Source: a virus. From it: 64,000 nt of DNA. The notes beneath the pieces were generated by a model. That model had not been told where the DNA came from. It was given only the letters and a program-made list of their open reading frames with translations, and did no database searches. Of the stretch, positions 7,764 through 17,000 are shown piece by piece. Where the stretch lies: positions 1 through 64,000 of IMG/VR virus record IMGVR_UViG_3300046501_000552; one strand, given 5' to 3'. The translations under genes and the position numbers were made by a program. Position 1 is the stretch's first letter. Each line of letters starts with the position of its first letter.

Positions 7764-7824
7764 AGCTTTTCCTGTCTAGTAGACGTAAACGTTGAAAGGA
7801 CGTGAAAAAAGGCCGAGTAGGTCA

Positions 7825-7842
7825 CCCTCACCGCAATGAGGG
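7825..7842 (-). terminator. possible terminator after the RNA polymerase operon
   Basis: Short stem CCCTCA/TGAGGG with a six-base loop, followed on the minus strand after about ten bases by six Ts (GGCCTTTTTTCACG). It lies 14 bases after the stop of the beta-like gene. Confidence 0.4.
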
Positions 7843-7855
7843 CAACCACACTCAG

Positions 7856-10800
7856 TTAGCTCTTGTAGGCAGCGACTGCTCGTTGGGCAATCACGTCCAG
7901 CAGGGTAGTGGTGGTGCCAATGATCGCAGGGCTATTCACAATACGATCGTAGACACTCTTGTAACCGAATACGCAGTCGATGACTGTGCCCGACTCCGTC
8001 TTCAGTTCGTTCTCCATCACCTTACCGAACACCGTCTTCATCTGGTTGGCAAACACACCCTTGTCACCGACCCCTGCGCTCACATCAGCCGTGATGTAGA
8101 TCTGAATCGCCACTGTATCCAACGCCAGTGGTTCTCCATCGACCCGGAAGCCCTCATCGGTACTTCCCGTGAAGCCCTTTCGTCCAGCGGACTTATGGCG
8201 CTTCGCCATCTCACGATCCGACATGTTCGTCAGTTGCCGCAGCGACTCCGACATGTCCTCTTTGTCCCCGTGATAGAAGACTTCAATACGCTCAACCACA
8301 CCCTTGGTCTTGGAGAGCGGCACCTGAGCAGACAGATTGCGCAAGGTGTCCAGCGACTCCTCATCAAAGAGGTGATTGTTCGCGGTGACCGCGTCCTCGA
8401 TTATGCATAAGATGTCCTCGCTGCCCACGCGCTGGCCGGTTTTCACCAACCGATGCACGGCTTGATCGAAGTTCACCACGATCTTACGCACCTTGGTGGT
8501 CTTCGTGGTCAAGAGACCCGACACCCGTTTGCTAATCGCCGAGGAGTCTTCCAGGGTATCGGTCGACTCCAACAGAACCGTCTTGACAATCGTCCCAGCC
8601 TTCCACACCACCTGATTCGGATTCAACGTATCGCGCTCGAAGAATCCGGTGTTGTGACACAAGAGGTCGCCTGCCTTAAACACTTGACCTTCAACGACGT
8701 CAGCGACTACTTCATGCGCGACGGTAAGACCCGCTGCGTTGCCATAACGACGACCCAGTTCGATCCCTTTGCGCGTACCATCGGCGTACTCGATCACCAT
8801 GCCGGTGTCCGAGACGCTGATCACCTTGCCGTCCTTCTTGGCCGTATAGGCGTAGAGGTCTGAAGTCCGATGCGCGAGCACCTGTTCATAGCCGGTACGC
8901 ACCGAGGCTTGCGTGTAACCCGCGCAGGCAATCCCGTGAGAATGCTGAATACCCACGAAGTTCACCCGCTTCGCATCATCGCGATCCGAGCCCGGTGACA
9001 AGAGCGCCGCAGTTGAGAGCAGGGCCGTCGCACCCGTCACTCCAATCTCGTACGGATTAGAGGTCCCGCGCAGTGAGTTAAACTGCGGGTCCGCCGACAG
9101 GTAGGTGTTGATCGCCACGTCGGAGGAGTCCTTGGTCGACTCGGAGATGGTCCCCATGTCGTTGCGATGGTACTGACGCGTGCGCTTGGTCATCGAGCGC
9201 GACCCCCGTCCACCGGTCCCCGAGAACGTGACGGCCTCGACGTCTTTCAGGTTTTCCACCGGATTGATGTCCGATACCTGGTTCTTGGCCGGGTCGGTCT
9301 GAATCGCCGTCCAGACAGCGTACGGGTTCAGGTCGATCGGATGCTTGTTCTTGCCCGGGCGGCCGTTATGAATCCGAATCGCCCGAATCAGTTCCGCATA
9401 CACCGCCCCTGCCATACGCTCGTAGCCCTTGATCCGCATGTACTTCGGATCGAGCTCGTCGGGGTGGGTATCCGAGAGTAGCATCTCCACCGAGCGCACC
9501 AACAGCCCCTGGAACGTCAGCGGCTCTTTCATGCCCTGCAAGATTTCCCGTGTGATCGGATCGATAAACATCTGGTACATCAAATCGATCTCACGCAGGT
9601 AACGCTCCGAGCGACCATTGCCTTCGAGGATGTTCAGATAGACGCCGCGCCGATCAAACTCGAACACACTGTAGTTACGGATCTGTCGATGGAACTCGTT
9701 AAAGCCGCCGAGGATCATCGCCGCGAAGGTGTTATCGCGCGGGAAGATCAGCGTCTCATCCGAGAACGCAATCGCGTACTCGTTATCTTGCAGGTTCAGA
9801 CGCTGGCCCGCGTTCACACGGCGTGCCGTCACCTTCAGCGCCCGCATGAGCTTTTCCAAGCCCATTTGGTAGCCCAATACCACCGCCAGCGGAATCGTCC
9901 GACCCAGTACCTTGAGCTCCGCAAACTCCACCGGGGCTTTCTTGGCTTCCAGATCCAGCAACTGCTCAAAGCCCGGCAGAGCGTCATCGGTATTCTGAAT
10001 CACACCATCGATCAAACCGACCAGGGCCATCGAGTTATCCGGATACATGACGATATACTCACCGCCTTCCGCCTGCCCGCAGATGATCTTACCTTCGCTT
10101 TCGAGCGCCGCCAAGACGTCCGGTCCGTAGAGCTTCTCACGCTTTGAGTGATCAAAGAGGAAGTTGAGCTTCTTCGAGAAATGGGCCGAATCCACCGTGA
10201 AACCCCGAAAGCCCATCGCCATGGATGAATACAGACGCGGCGCTTCAAAGAGGTTGTCGAACACGTCGCCCGGATGCAGATTCACCACCGTGGTGTTCTC
10301 GTTATCCAGTCCCATCGCCATGATCGCATTACGCATCCACTGCGAACGATCGTTCACGCGTTTTTCGCTCCGTGACACAAACACCTTACCGTAGTAAGAC
10401 GTCAGCGCCACCCGATCCGGTGCAATCTTACGAATCGGCATGTCACCCTTTTGCTTACGGATGCGATAGCGCGTACCGTTGGCCATGTAAGTGCCATCGT
10501 CTTGCAACAGCGGCAGCTTAAAGTGCAAGGTAGAGGCCGTGCCCTGCACCGGCACAATCCGTACGTGGTACATCACGTACGAGCCCATCACATCCTCCAC
10601 TTCTTCACGCTCGTAGGACGTCACGCAGATCCCGGCGTTTTGCAACGCCAGTACCATGCCTGCCACATCCTTTTCCAGCAGCGTCTCGATGTAGCGCTGG
10701 TCGAACTCCAGCAGCGACGATTTTAACATCGTCTTATCCAGCACGGTCGGAATGTCCTTGATGGCGGGCGATTCCACGATCTTGGTTTCGTGTGGCTGGA

Positions 10801-12394
10801 CTTGCGAGAAGTCGTGCAGGTTACCTTCGCCCTTGGGCGCAGGCAGGTTCTTGGGCGACTGTGCCAGTTGCGTGAAACGACGATACTCCGCCGCACTGAC
10901 CATCCCGTCATCCGCCAGGCGATTGAGCAAAGCAATCACGCCGTCTTCCGGTTGCGGCACGTCATTCAGCTCGACCACTTCCGCCGGATGCGGAATCTCA
11001 CCCGCGCTCACCGCGACGGCTTGACGACTGAGCTTATCGAGCGTTTGCAGATCCTTTTCAATCTGCGCGTCTTCAGTCGGATCAAAGACAAAGTCCTCGG
11101 CCTTCTCGGTCGGGGTGAATTCATCGGTCGGGGTGCTCTTGACCGAGTTGGTCTTCACTGCCGTCGGCTTCAGAATTGCTTCGCCCGTAATCGGATCGAC
11201 CTTGGGGAGACTGCCCGTTTGCTTGAAGGTCGGCAAGAGACTCTCGTCTTCCTCGTCGTCCTTGTTTGCATCGAACTGCTCATCGGGATCGTAATGCTGC
11301 GCTTCCGGTACGCCATCGGCGCTCGCGTCTTGCGCATCCGCCGCCTGGATCGACTCTTCGTCTTGGGCGGCGTCTTCAGCTTCCGGACCCACATCCGTTC
11401 GCACTTGGAAGAGCGACATCGACATGCGCAGCAAGCGACGCTGCATCTGCACCGGCGACAGTCCCTTTTGATTCGCCTGCGGATTCGCCGCGAGCTCTTC
11501 CTCGGTCGCCACGCGCCAGCGATTGATGACACCCAGATTCACCACGAACCACCGACCCGATTCCGTGAAGATCAGATTCACGCGATCCAGATGCTCATCA
11601 TTGACGTTGGCAATCAGCGAGCTATGGCGGGCGTCGCCTGCCCACTTCCACAGCTCGAGCAGCATCAGGGCTTCGGGCGTATGGAACACCTTGAGCGTAC
11701 GCTGGTTCATTGCTTCCATCGCTACGCTATCCACATAGTGGGGCGAGGCTTGCACCAGATCCAGATACTCCTGATCGACGGACTCTAGCGCCAGCTTGAT
11801 ACCTTCGGCGGCATGGCTCAGCACGTCGCCTTCGATAAGCGACTCCGAGGCAATGCGCAAATCCGTCAAGCCCGGCAAAATCTTCGGCAGCCGGATTTCG
11901 ATGAACTGATGCCGGGTCGAGTCTTTCGCCAGATCGCCAATGCGCTTCCAGACCGTGGCTGCAATATTGTACCAGCGGTTGTACTCCGCAAACATCGAGC
12001 GCTGATAACGGTAGAGCCCCGCCAGAAAGCCGTAGTTCATCACGAACGGGACATTCACATCGCGCAGCGCAGCGTTCAGGTTGATCTGACGACGAAACCG
12101 GCGATGATGCTGGTGGTACTTGCGAATCTCGGTTTCCACCGGCACTGCGACCCGCCGTGGCATGCCCTTGTCCGAGAGCAACTCGATCTGATGCATGATC
12201 GGGATGGGACGCGCCACATGCCGAAAGAGAAACTCATCCGAACGCGGGCCGATATCCACCGCGCTTTCACTCACGTAGTGAAAGATCGACTCACGCGGCA
12301 GCTCCAGCAAATCGAGCTTGGGCATGGGTGGGTTCGTCAACTGCGAAGCCGTGCGCACACCAAAGCGTCGAAAGAAGTTGTTGTAGAAAATCAT
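7856..12394 (-). CDS. phage multisubunit RNA polymerase, beta-like subunit (N-terminal to double-psi barrel)
   Basis: 1,512 residues. Residues 1-330 are phage-specific. Residues about 340-470 are an acidic, Asp/Glu/Pro/Thr-rich, probably disordered linker. From about 520 the protein follows bacterial RpoB: DGTYMANGTRYRIRKQKG (about 630) resembles the beta 'NGTERVIVSQ' strand; KRVNFVGIQHSHGIACAGYTQASVRTGYE (about 1140) resembles the region ending TGMEYRAA; and GDKGVFANQMK (K1445 and K1453) keeps the two active-centre lysines with the same eight-residue spacing as E. coli K1065/K1073. The protein ends right after this barrel, so the RpoB C-terminal clamp part is missing; a separate gene at 28798-29499 appears to supply it. 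The start codon overlaps the stop of the beta'-like gene (ATGA), so the two are cotranslated. It is not clear whether this is the virion or the non-virion polymerase. Confidence 0.85.
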   Translation of the reverse strand: MIFYNNFFRRFGVRTASQLTNPPMPKLDLLELPRESIFHYVSESAVDIGPRSDEFLFRHVARPIPIMHQIELLSDKGMPRRVAVPVETEIRKYHQHHRRFRRQINLNAALRDVNVPFVMNYGFLAGLYRYQRSMFAEYNRWYNIAATVWKRIGDLAKDSTRHQFIEIRLPKILPGLTDLRIASESLIEGDVLSHAAEGIKLALESVDQEYLDLVQASPHYVDSVAMEAMNQRTLKVFHTPEALMLLELWKWAGDARHSSLIANVNDEHLDRVNLIFTESGRWFVVNLGVINRWRVATEEELAANPQANQKGLSPVQMQRRLLRMSMSLFQVRTDVGPEAEDAAQDEESIQAADAQDASADGVPEAQHYDPDEQFDANKDDEEDESLLPTFKQTGSLPKVDPITGEAILKPTAVKTNSVKSTPTDEFTPTEKAEDFVFDPTEDAQIEKDLQTLDKLSRQAVAVSAGEIPHPAEVVELNDVPQPEDGVIALLNRLADDGMVSAAEYRRFTQLAQSPKNLPAPKGEGNLHDFSQVQPHETKIVESPAIKDIPTVLDKTMLKSSLLEFDQRYIETLLEKDVAGMVLALQNAGICVTSYEREEVEDVMGSYVMYHVRIVPVQGTASTLHFKLPLLQDDGTYMANGTRYRIRKQKGDMPIRKIAPDRVALTSYYGKVFVSRSEKRVNDRSQWMRNAIMAMGLDNENTTVVNLHPGDVFDNLFEAPRLYSSMAMGFRGFTVDSAHFSKKLNFLFDHSKREKLYGPDVLAALESEGKIICGQAEGGEYIVMYPDNSMALVGLIDGVIQNTDDALPGFEQLLDLEAKKAPVEFAELKVLGRTIPLAVVLGYQMGLEKLMRALKVTARRVNAGQRLNLQDNEYAIAFSDETLIFPRDNTFAAMILGGFNEFHRQIRNYSVFEFDRRGVYLNILEGNGRSERYLREIDLMYQMFIDPITREILQGMKEPLTFQGLLVRSVEMLLSDTHPDELDPKYMRIKGYERMAGAVYAELIRAIRIHNGRPGKNKHPIDLNPYAVWTAIQTDPAKNQVSDINPVENLKDVEAVTFSGTGGRGSRSMTKRTRQYHRNDMGTISESTKDSSDVAINTYLSADPQFNSLRGTSNPYEIGVTGATALLSTAALLSPGSDRDDAKRVNFVGIQHSHGIACAGYTQASVRTGYEQVLAHRTSDLYAYTAKKDGKVISVSDTGMVIEYADGTRKGIELGRRYGNAAGLTVAHEVVADVVEGQVFKAGDLLCHNTGFFERDTLNPNQVVWKAGTIVKTVLLESTDTLEDSSAISKRVSGLLTTKTTKVRKIVVNFDQAVHRLVKTGQRVGSEDILCIIEDAVTANNHLFDEESLDTLRNLSAQVPLSKTKGVVERIEVFYHGDKEDMSESLRQLTNMSDREMAKRHKSAGRKGFTGSTDEGFRVDGEPLALDTVAIQIYITADVSAGVGDKGVFANQMKTVFGKVMENELKTESGTVIDCVFGYKSVYDRIVNSPAIIGTTTTLLDVIAQRAVAAYKS

Positions 12395-14019
12395 GAATCG
12401 TAACCTGTCAGATTGTGGAACACCAAGGACACGGTCGAGACTTCGATACTGGACATGAAGGAGCCGTCGGTACCGACGTAGGCGCGCTTCTTACTCAGGT
12501 GTGCCTTGACTTCCGCGATGGATTCGTCCGAGTACGTGACGTTACCCGAAGCGGTATCGCCGTCAAAGTCCGCGCCCAGTTTGCCAAGCTTGGCTGAGTG
12601 CGGCACCAGCGAGTTGATAAACGCACCGCCCGTAATCGGGAACTGATACGCCACCGGCGCATCCAGTCGTAGTTGCCACTGCTCATCGAGCTCCTTGCGA
12701 ACCTCAGCCTTAATCGTCGTCTTCACATAGGCGAGCGACGGATAGATCGAGCCCACCCCGGTCACCGGGTAACGCGTCACAAAGAGCGGCAAGCCATTGA
12801 TGGCCTGGAAGGTCGACAGATAGAGCAGCTCACAAAAGGTGAGCGGCGTCACATCTTTGCGACTGCGCTCAATGGGCACATCACCAATGTCCTGGAAGAT
12901 CTTGTAGGTCCCGTCCGGGCCCTTGTAAATGAGACCGAGGTAATAGCCTTCAATCTCCAGCGGCTTATGGCGCAGGTCCTCGTCTCCAAACGACGTGATC
13001 ACCTTCTCGATGCCTTCGTTGGTCATCCAGCGATCGTAGCTTTGCGTCTTGAGTGTGACTTCGACTGGGCGCAGCGTCTTCTTGTCAATCAGCTTTACCG
13101 GCCGACCCACTTCAAAGAACACCTTGGAGAGAAAGCCGTTGCGAATGTTGTACATCGCAATCGGACGCGCCGCTTTCAACATCTGGTACAGGCCGATCAC
13201 GGTGTTATTAAAGCCCACCGCGTCGGGTGCCCCCAGATAGGGACTGGACGTATCCATCGCCGTAATCACGTTTCGCGTGCCGTCCTGAATCCGCCGACTG
13301 GCCCACTTGCCCATCAGCAGCTTCTTCTTGCCCTGCACCATGTTTTCCAGCATGTCGTACAACTGGTTAAAGGTGAGCTGCAAGTTGTAGCGTGCGGTGT
13401 TGATCACTTCCGGTGCAGTCTTGACCGACGCTTCGGAGATGGTGTTGGAGATCGCCAGCAGCTTGCGGTAAAAGGTGTTGATTTCATCCATCTGCACCCG
13501 ACCGCCATCGAGCTCCACGTCACGCATCCCCGCAGGCATCACAATCACTTTGCTGGTGAGCGCCACGCTCTGGAACTTCTTCAAGAGCGACACATTCATT
13601 TCCCGTGTCACACTCTTGGTGTCACCGAATTCGATGAGCTTCCAGTATTCCAGAAAGAATGCGTAGCCGGTACGGCCGGTAATTGAATTGCTGCGCTCAA
13701 AGTCTTTGGTTTCCGGATTCCACACCGCGTACTCAGTGCCTGCCATAATCGCAGCATAGAGGCGCTTGAGCTGGGCGAGTGCCCGATAGATCACCGGATG
13801 GAACACCGGGGCCTTGATGTCAACAAACGAAAAGCGCTGACTCCGGCGCTCATCCCCGACTTTGCCGAAGATGCTCACCGAGAAGAGTCCGCCTTCGTCG
13901 AAGTTGTGGGTCGCGCCATCGAAGATGTCTTGCTTCGTAACAGGTTTCACACCCACGAGCTTTTTCTCCGTGAGTTCAAGGATACTCACGTTAAATGGGA
14001 CTTCGCTTTTCTGGGGCAT
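12391..14019 (-). CDS. phage multisubunit RNA polymerase, beta' N-terminal-like subunit
   Basis: 542 residues matching the N-terminal half of RpoC. EGGLFSVSIFGKVGDE (about 42-57) matches the 'RDGLFCARIFGPVKD' start of beta'. GKWASRRIQDGTRNVIT (about 237-253) matches the 'GKRVDYSGRSVI' segment. PVTGVGSIYPSLAYVK (about 424-439) matches the 'RAPTLHRLG' region. LGADFDGDTASGN carries D484, D486 and D488, the three aspartates that hold the catalytic Mg. The N-terminal zinc finger of beta' is absent. The protein ends 54 residues after DFDGD, so the bridge helix and trigger loop must be on another polypeptide, not seen in this window. It is the first gene of the operon, divergent from the tape-measure gene. 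Confidence 0.88.
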   Translation of the reverse strand: MPQKSEVPFNVSILELTEKKLVGVKPVTKQDIFDGATHNFDEGGLFSVSIFGKVGDERRSQRFSFVDIKAPVFHPVIYRALAQLKRLYAAIMAGTEYAVWNPETKDFERSNSITGRTGYAFFLEYWKLIEFGDTKSVTREMNVSLLKKFQSVALTSKVIVMPAGMRDVELDGGRVQMDEINTFYRKLLAISNTISEASVKTAPEVINTARYNLQLTFNQLYDMLENMVQGKKKLLMGKWASRRIQDGTRNVITAMDTSSPYLGAPDAVGFNNTVIGLYQMLKAARPIAMYNIRNGFLSKVFFEVGRPVKLIDKKTLRPVEVTLKTQSYDRWMTNEGIEKVITSFGDEDLRHKPLEIEGYYLGLIYKGPDGTYKIFQDIGDVPIERSRKDVTPLTFCELLYLSTFQAINGLPLFVTRYPVTGVGSIYPSLAYVKTTIKAEVRKELDEQWQLRLDAPVAYQFPITGGAFINSLVPHSAKLGKLGADFDGDTASGNVTYSDESIAEVKAHLSKKRAYVGTDGSFMSSIEVSTVSLVFHNLTGYDS

Positions 14020-14096
14020 ATATCTTATCCTGCGGGTTTTAAGCCCAAACCTATGAGGGGCTCACGTGCAGCCCGACATCATTGGAGCCTGTGTTT

Positions 14097-17000
14097 ATGG
14101 CCAAGCAACAAAAATTCACGTTGAACGATTTCCAGTTCGACAAGAACCTTGACGTGCCTGATTTCGATTTCGATCTCAAGCCGCCGAAGGATAACCGCAA
14201 GCCGGTTACCAAAGTCGCTGCGGGCCTGAAAGAAGGCATCAGCCTGTCGGCGAAGAACTCCGAGTTTATCAAGGGCGTCATTGAGAAAGCACTGCCTCGG
14301 GGATACGGCTCCGCGTATGATCTCGCCGAGAAATCGTTCGGATCGATAAAAAGTCTATACGATGATACGACCAAGGAAATCCGGCCGTTCATGAACGACT
14401 TGAAGCGCACGACGGCACGCTTGCTCCCGAAGGTGGAGCAGGCGATGCCGGACAAGCTCAAGAAGCAAGTGAAGGACTGGACTGAGACGGCGGACGCCAA
14501 ACCGGGCAGCTCGAACTATGATCCTCGCGAAGCCGAGATCAGTGCGATGCTTGCAGGCTTCGCCCAGGTTCAGTCCGAACTCCAATACAAACAAACCACT
14601 GAATCAGACACCAAGGATCGACTCCGTGAAGGCCTCGAACAAGTCCGCCATCGGGACAAGCTTAAGCAGATGGACTCGCTGCGCGTTGGCATTGCTCAGC
14701 TTGTGGATTACCAGTCCAACGTTACCGCTAACTACCATCGCAAGTCGCTCGAGCTCCAGTACCGCCATTACTTCGTTGCTGTAGACGCACTGGAAGAAAC
14801 CAAGCGCAGCAACGCAGAGATGCGCCTGCTCTTGCAAAGCGTGGTGCACAATACGGCGCTACCCGAGCAAGCCAAGCTCAAGGCTTCGGACACCTTCAAG
14901 GACATGGCCAAGCAACAGGCCATGAAGCTGATTGGCGGCACCATTCTTGGGCGCGGCCAGGAGTTCTTGAACAATCTCACCGGGAACCTGAAGAAGAACG
15001 CCTTGCGCACGGTGAAGGGCGGGCTGGGTCATGGTCGCTCAGGGATGGACATGTTAAACGGCGTCCTGGATGCTGATGACATGGCGCGTGCAATGGGCAT
15101 GCAAACCGATCCGTATCATGCTGGCGGGATGGTGGCCGGTGCGTTTGGCACAGGCATCATCGGGCAGTGGCTCGCTAAGAAGATGGCGCCGCACTTGCAA
15201 AAGATGCCAGGTGTAAAGAAGTTCGGTAACAAATTGCAGTACGGCGTTGAGAACGTGCCGCAGATGCTCGGCGAATGGGCGCGCTCGAACAAGCACGAGA
15301 ATGGTGGCATCACCGACGGTCTGGTACGCTTCTTGAAGATGAACGTCAGGAGCTCGCAGAAGATGCAAACCGGTCTGCAAAAGGATACCGTTGAAGGCAT
15401 GGGGGAGCCGTCCTACTTTAGCCGTCAGTCGGCAAAGTCGTTGAACGAGATCATTCCTGGCTACCTCGCCCGGATTCTGCGTGAGTTGCAAGTCACCCGC
15501 ACCGGGGACCCGAACGTCGAGATGACGCATTATGACTACACCAAGAACAAGTTCGACACGCAAAGCAATGTGCGTACGAACGCGTTTAAGTCCCTGGTCA
15601 AAGACAACGAGCGCAAGTGGACCACCGAGTCGATCGATAGCCTGATCGATGAAGTTACCACTAAGACGGGCAAAACCCTCACCCCGGAACAGAAGAAGAT
15701 TCTCGGTAGTCAGCTCTTGCGTAACAACGTCAAGGGTCGCCTAGGTGGGGAAGAGGTGCTCGGTAACCGGCGCCGTTATGATGGTGATGCCGCACCGCAC
15801 GCTGATGCGTTTGCCGATCTGTTTAAGACGTACTTCCGCAACGATCACGATAACGAGCGCAAGCACTCGTTTGCCAATGCGTACAATGCATTTGGTCAGT
15901 ATGCGTCCGCCTCGCGTGAAAAGGTCCAGCATTTTTCCAATCTGGGCATGAACGACTTCTTGAATGAGGCGGGCCTGCTTAATGATGACGAAGATGGCGT
16001 GAAGCTCGAGCAGTTCTTTGACTACTATTACGGCAAGGACTTTAACCCGGCCGCGGGGAGTACTGCGAATGGTTTTCGTCCCGCTCAGGCTGGGGCAGCC
16101 GCGGCTGCTGTGGGTCCGCGTCGTCGTCGGCGGCGCGGCAATGCAGGCAGTATTGGTCGCGCAAATCGCGGTGGGGTGCATCAAGCCCTGTCTCAATTGG
16201 CAGCGGGTCCGGTCCCGTCCTTTGCAACGCCTGGTCTGATTACGCCGAGCTTTGTACCGACGACCGCTAATGCGGGTGCCTATAGCCCGCAACCGAACGC
16301 CGCCGTCGGCACGCCCAAGTATCGTCAGCAGTTGGCGAACTACTTGCAAAAGCTGGGAGTACCGGTTCAGCAAGTCAATGCGCTGGTGGAGCAAACTGTT
16401 TCTGCCATGGGAGCAACGGCGCACGGTGCAGTACAAGGTGCGGCAGGTTTGCAAGCCGCGGGTACGCAACGCGCTGGCGGGTTCTTTAGCAATGCACGAG
16501 ATCACGCGCGTGAGTTTGCTAACCGGACGGCTTCGGGTGCACGCGCGCTGCATGAGAATGCCAAGAACCACATCGAGACGTTGCTCGAGAAGCTCTCTGA
16601 AGGTGTAGGGTCCATTAGCGATGGGATCAAGGCCATCCAGGAACGTTTCGCCGAAGCGCTGCCAGTGATGGTGGTCGGTAACGCCGCAGATGGTTCGATC
16701 CCGACGGGTGCCGCAGGTACGGGTCGCAAGGTACGCTGGTGGAACAAGTCCATCAAGGACGGTGTCAAGAGCCTCGCCTCGGGCGCATGGGGCGGCATGA
16801 AGAGTGCAGGCAAGCTGGGTAACTGGTTGGTCGGCAGCAGCTTCGGTGGTCTCTTCGGCACGGCCAAGGCGGTGGGCGGTATGGCAACCGGTCTCGCAGG
16901 CAAGGTGATTGACAAGGCCCGCGGCTTTAAGGATGTGTATTCAGAAGAGACAGGTCCGCGTAAGGTCCTGCTCTATGCGGCACGTCTGAAGGCTGGTGAA

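Noticed and set aside
14020-14096. Late promoter (TATG-type) between the polymerase operon and the tape-measure gene
   Set aside because: CCTATGAGG is present, as TATG is in several divergent gaps (26.1, 32.3, 37.0, 45.7 kb), but a four-base motif is too common to call without transcript starts.
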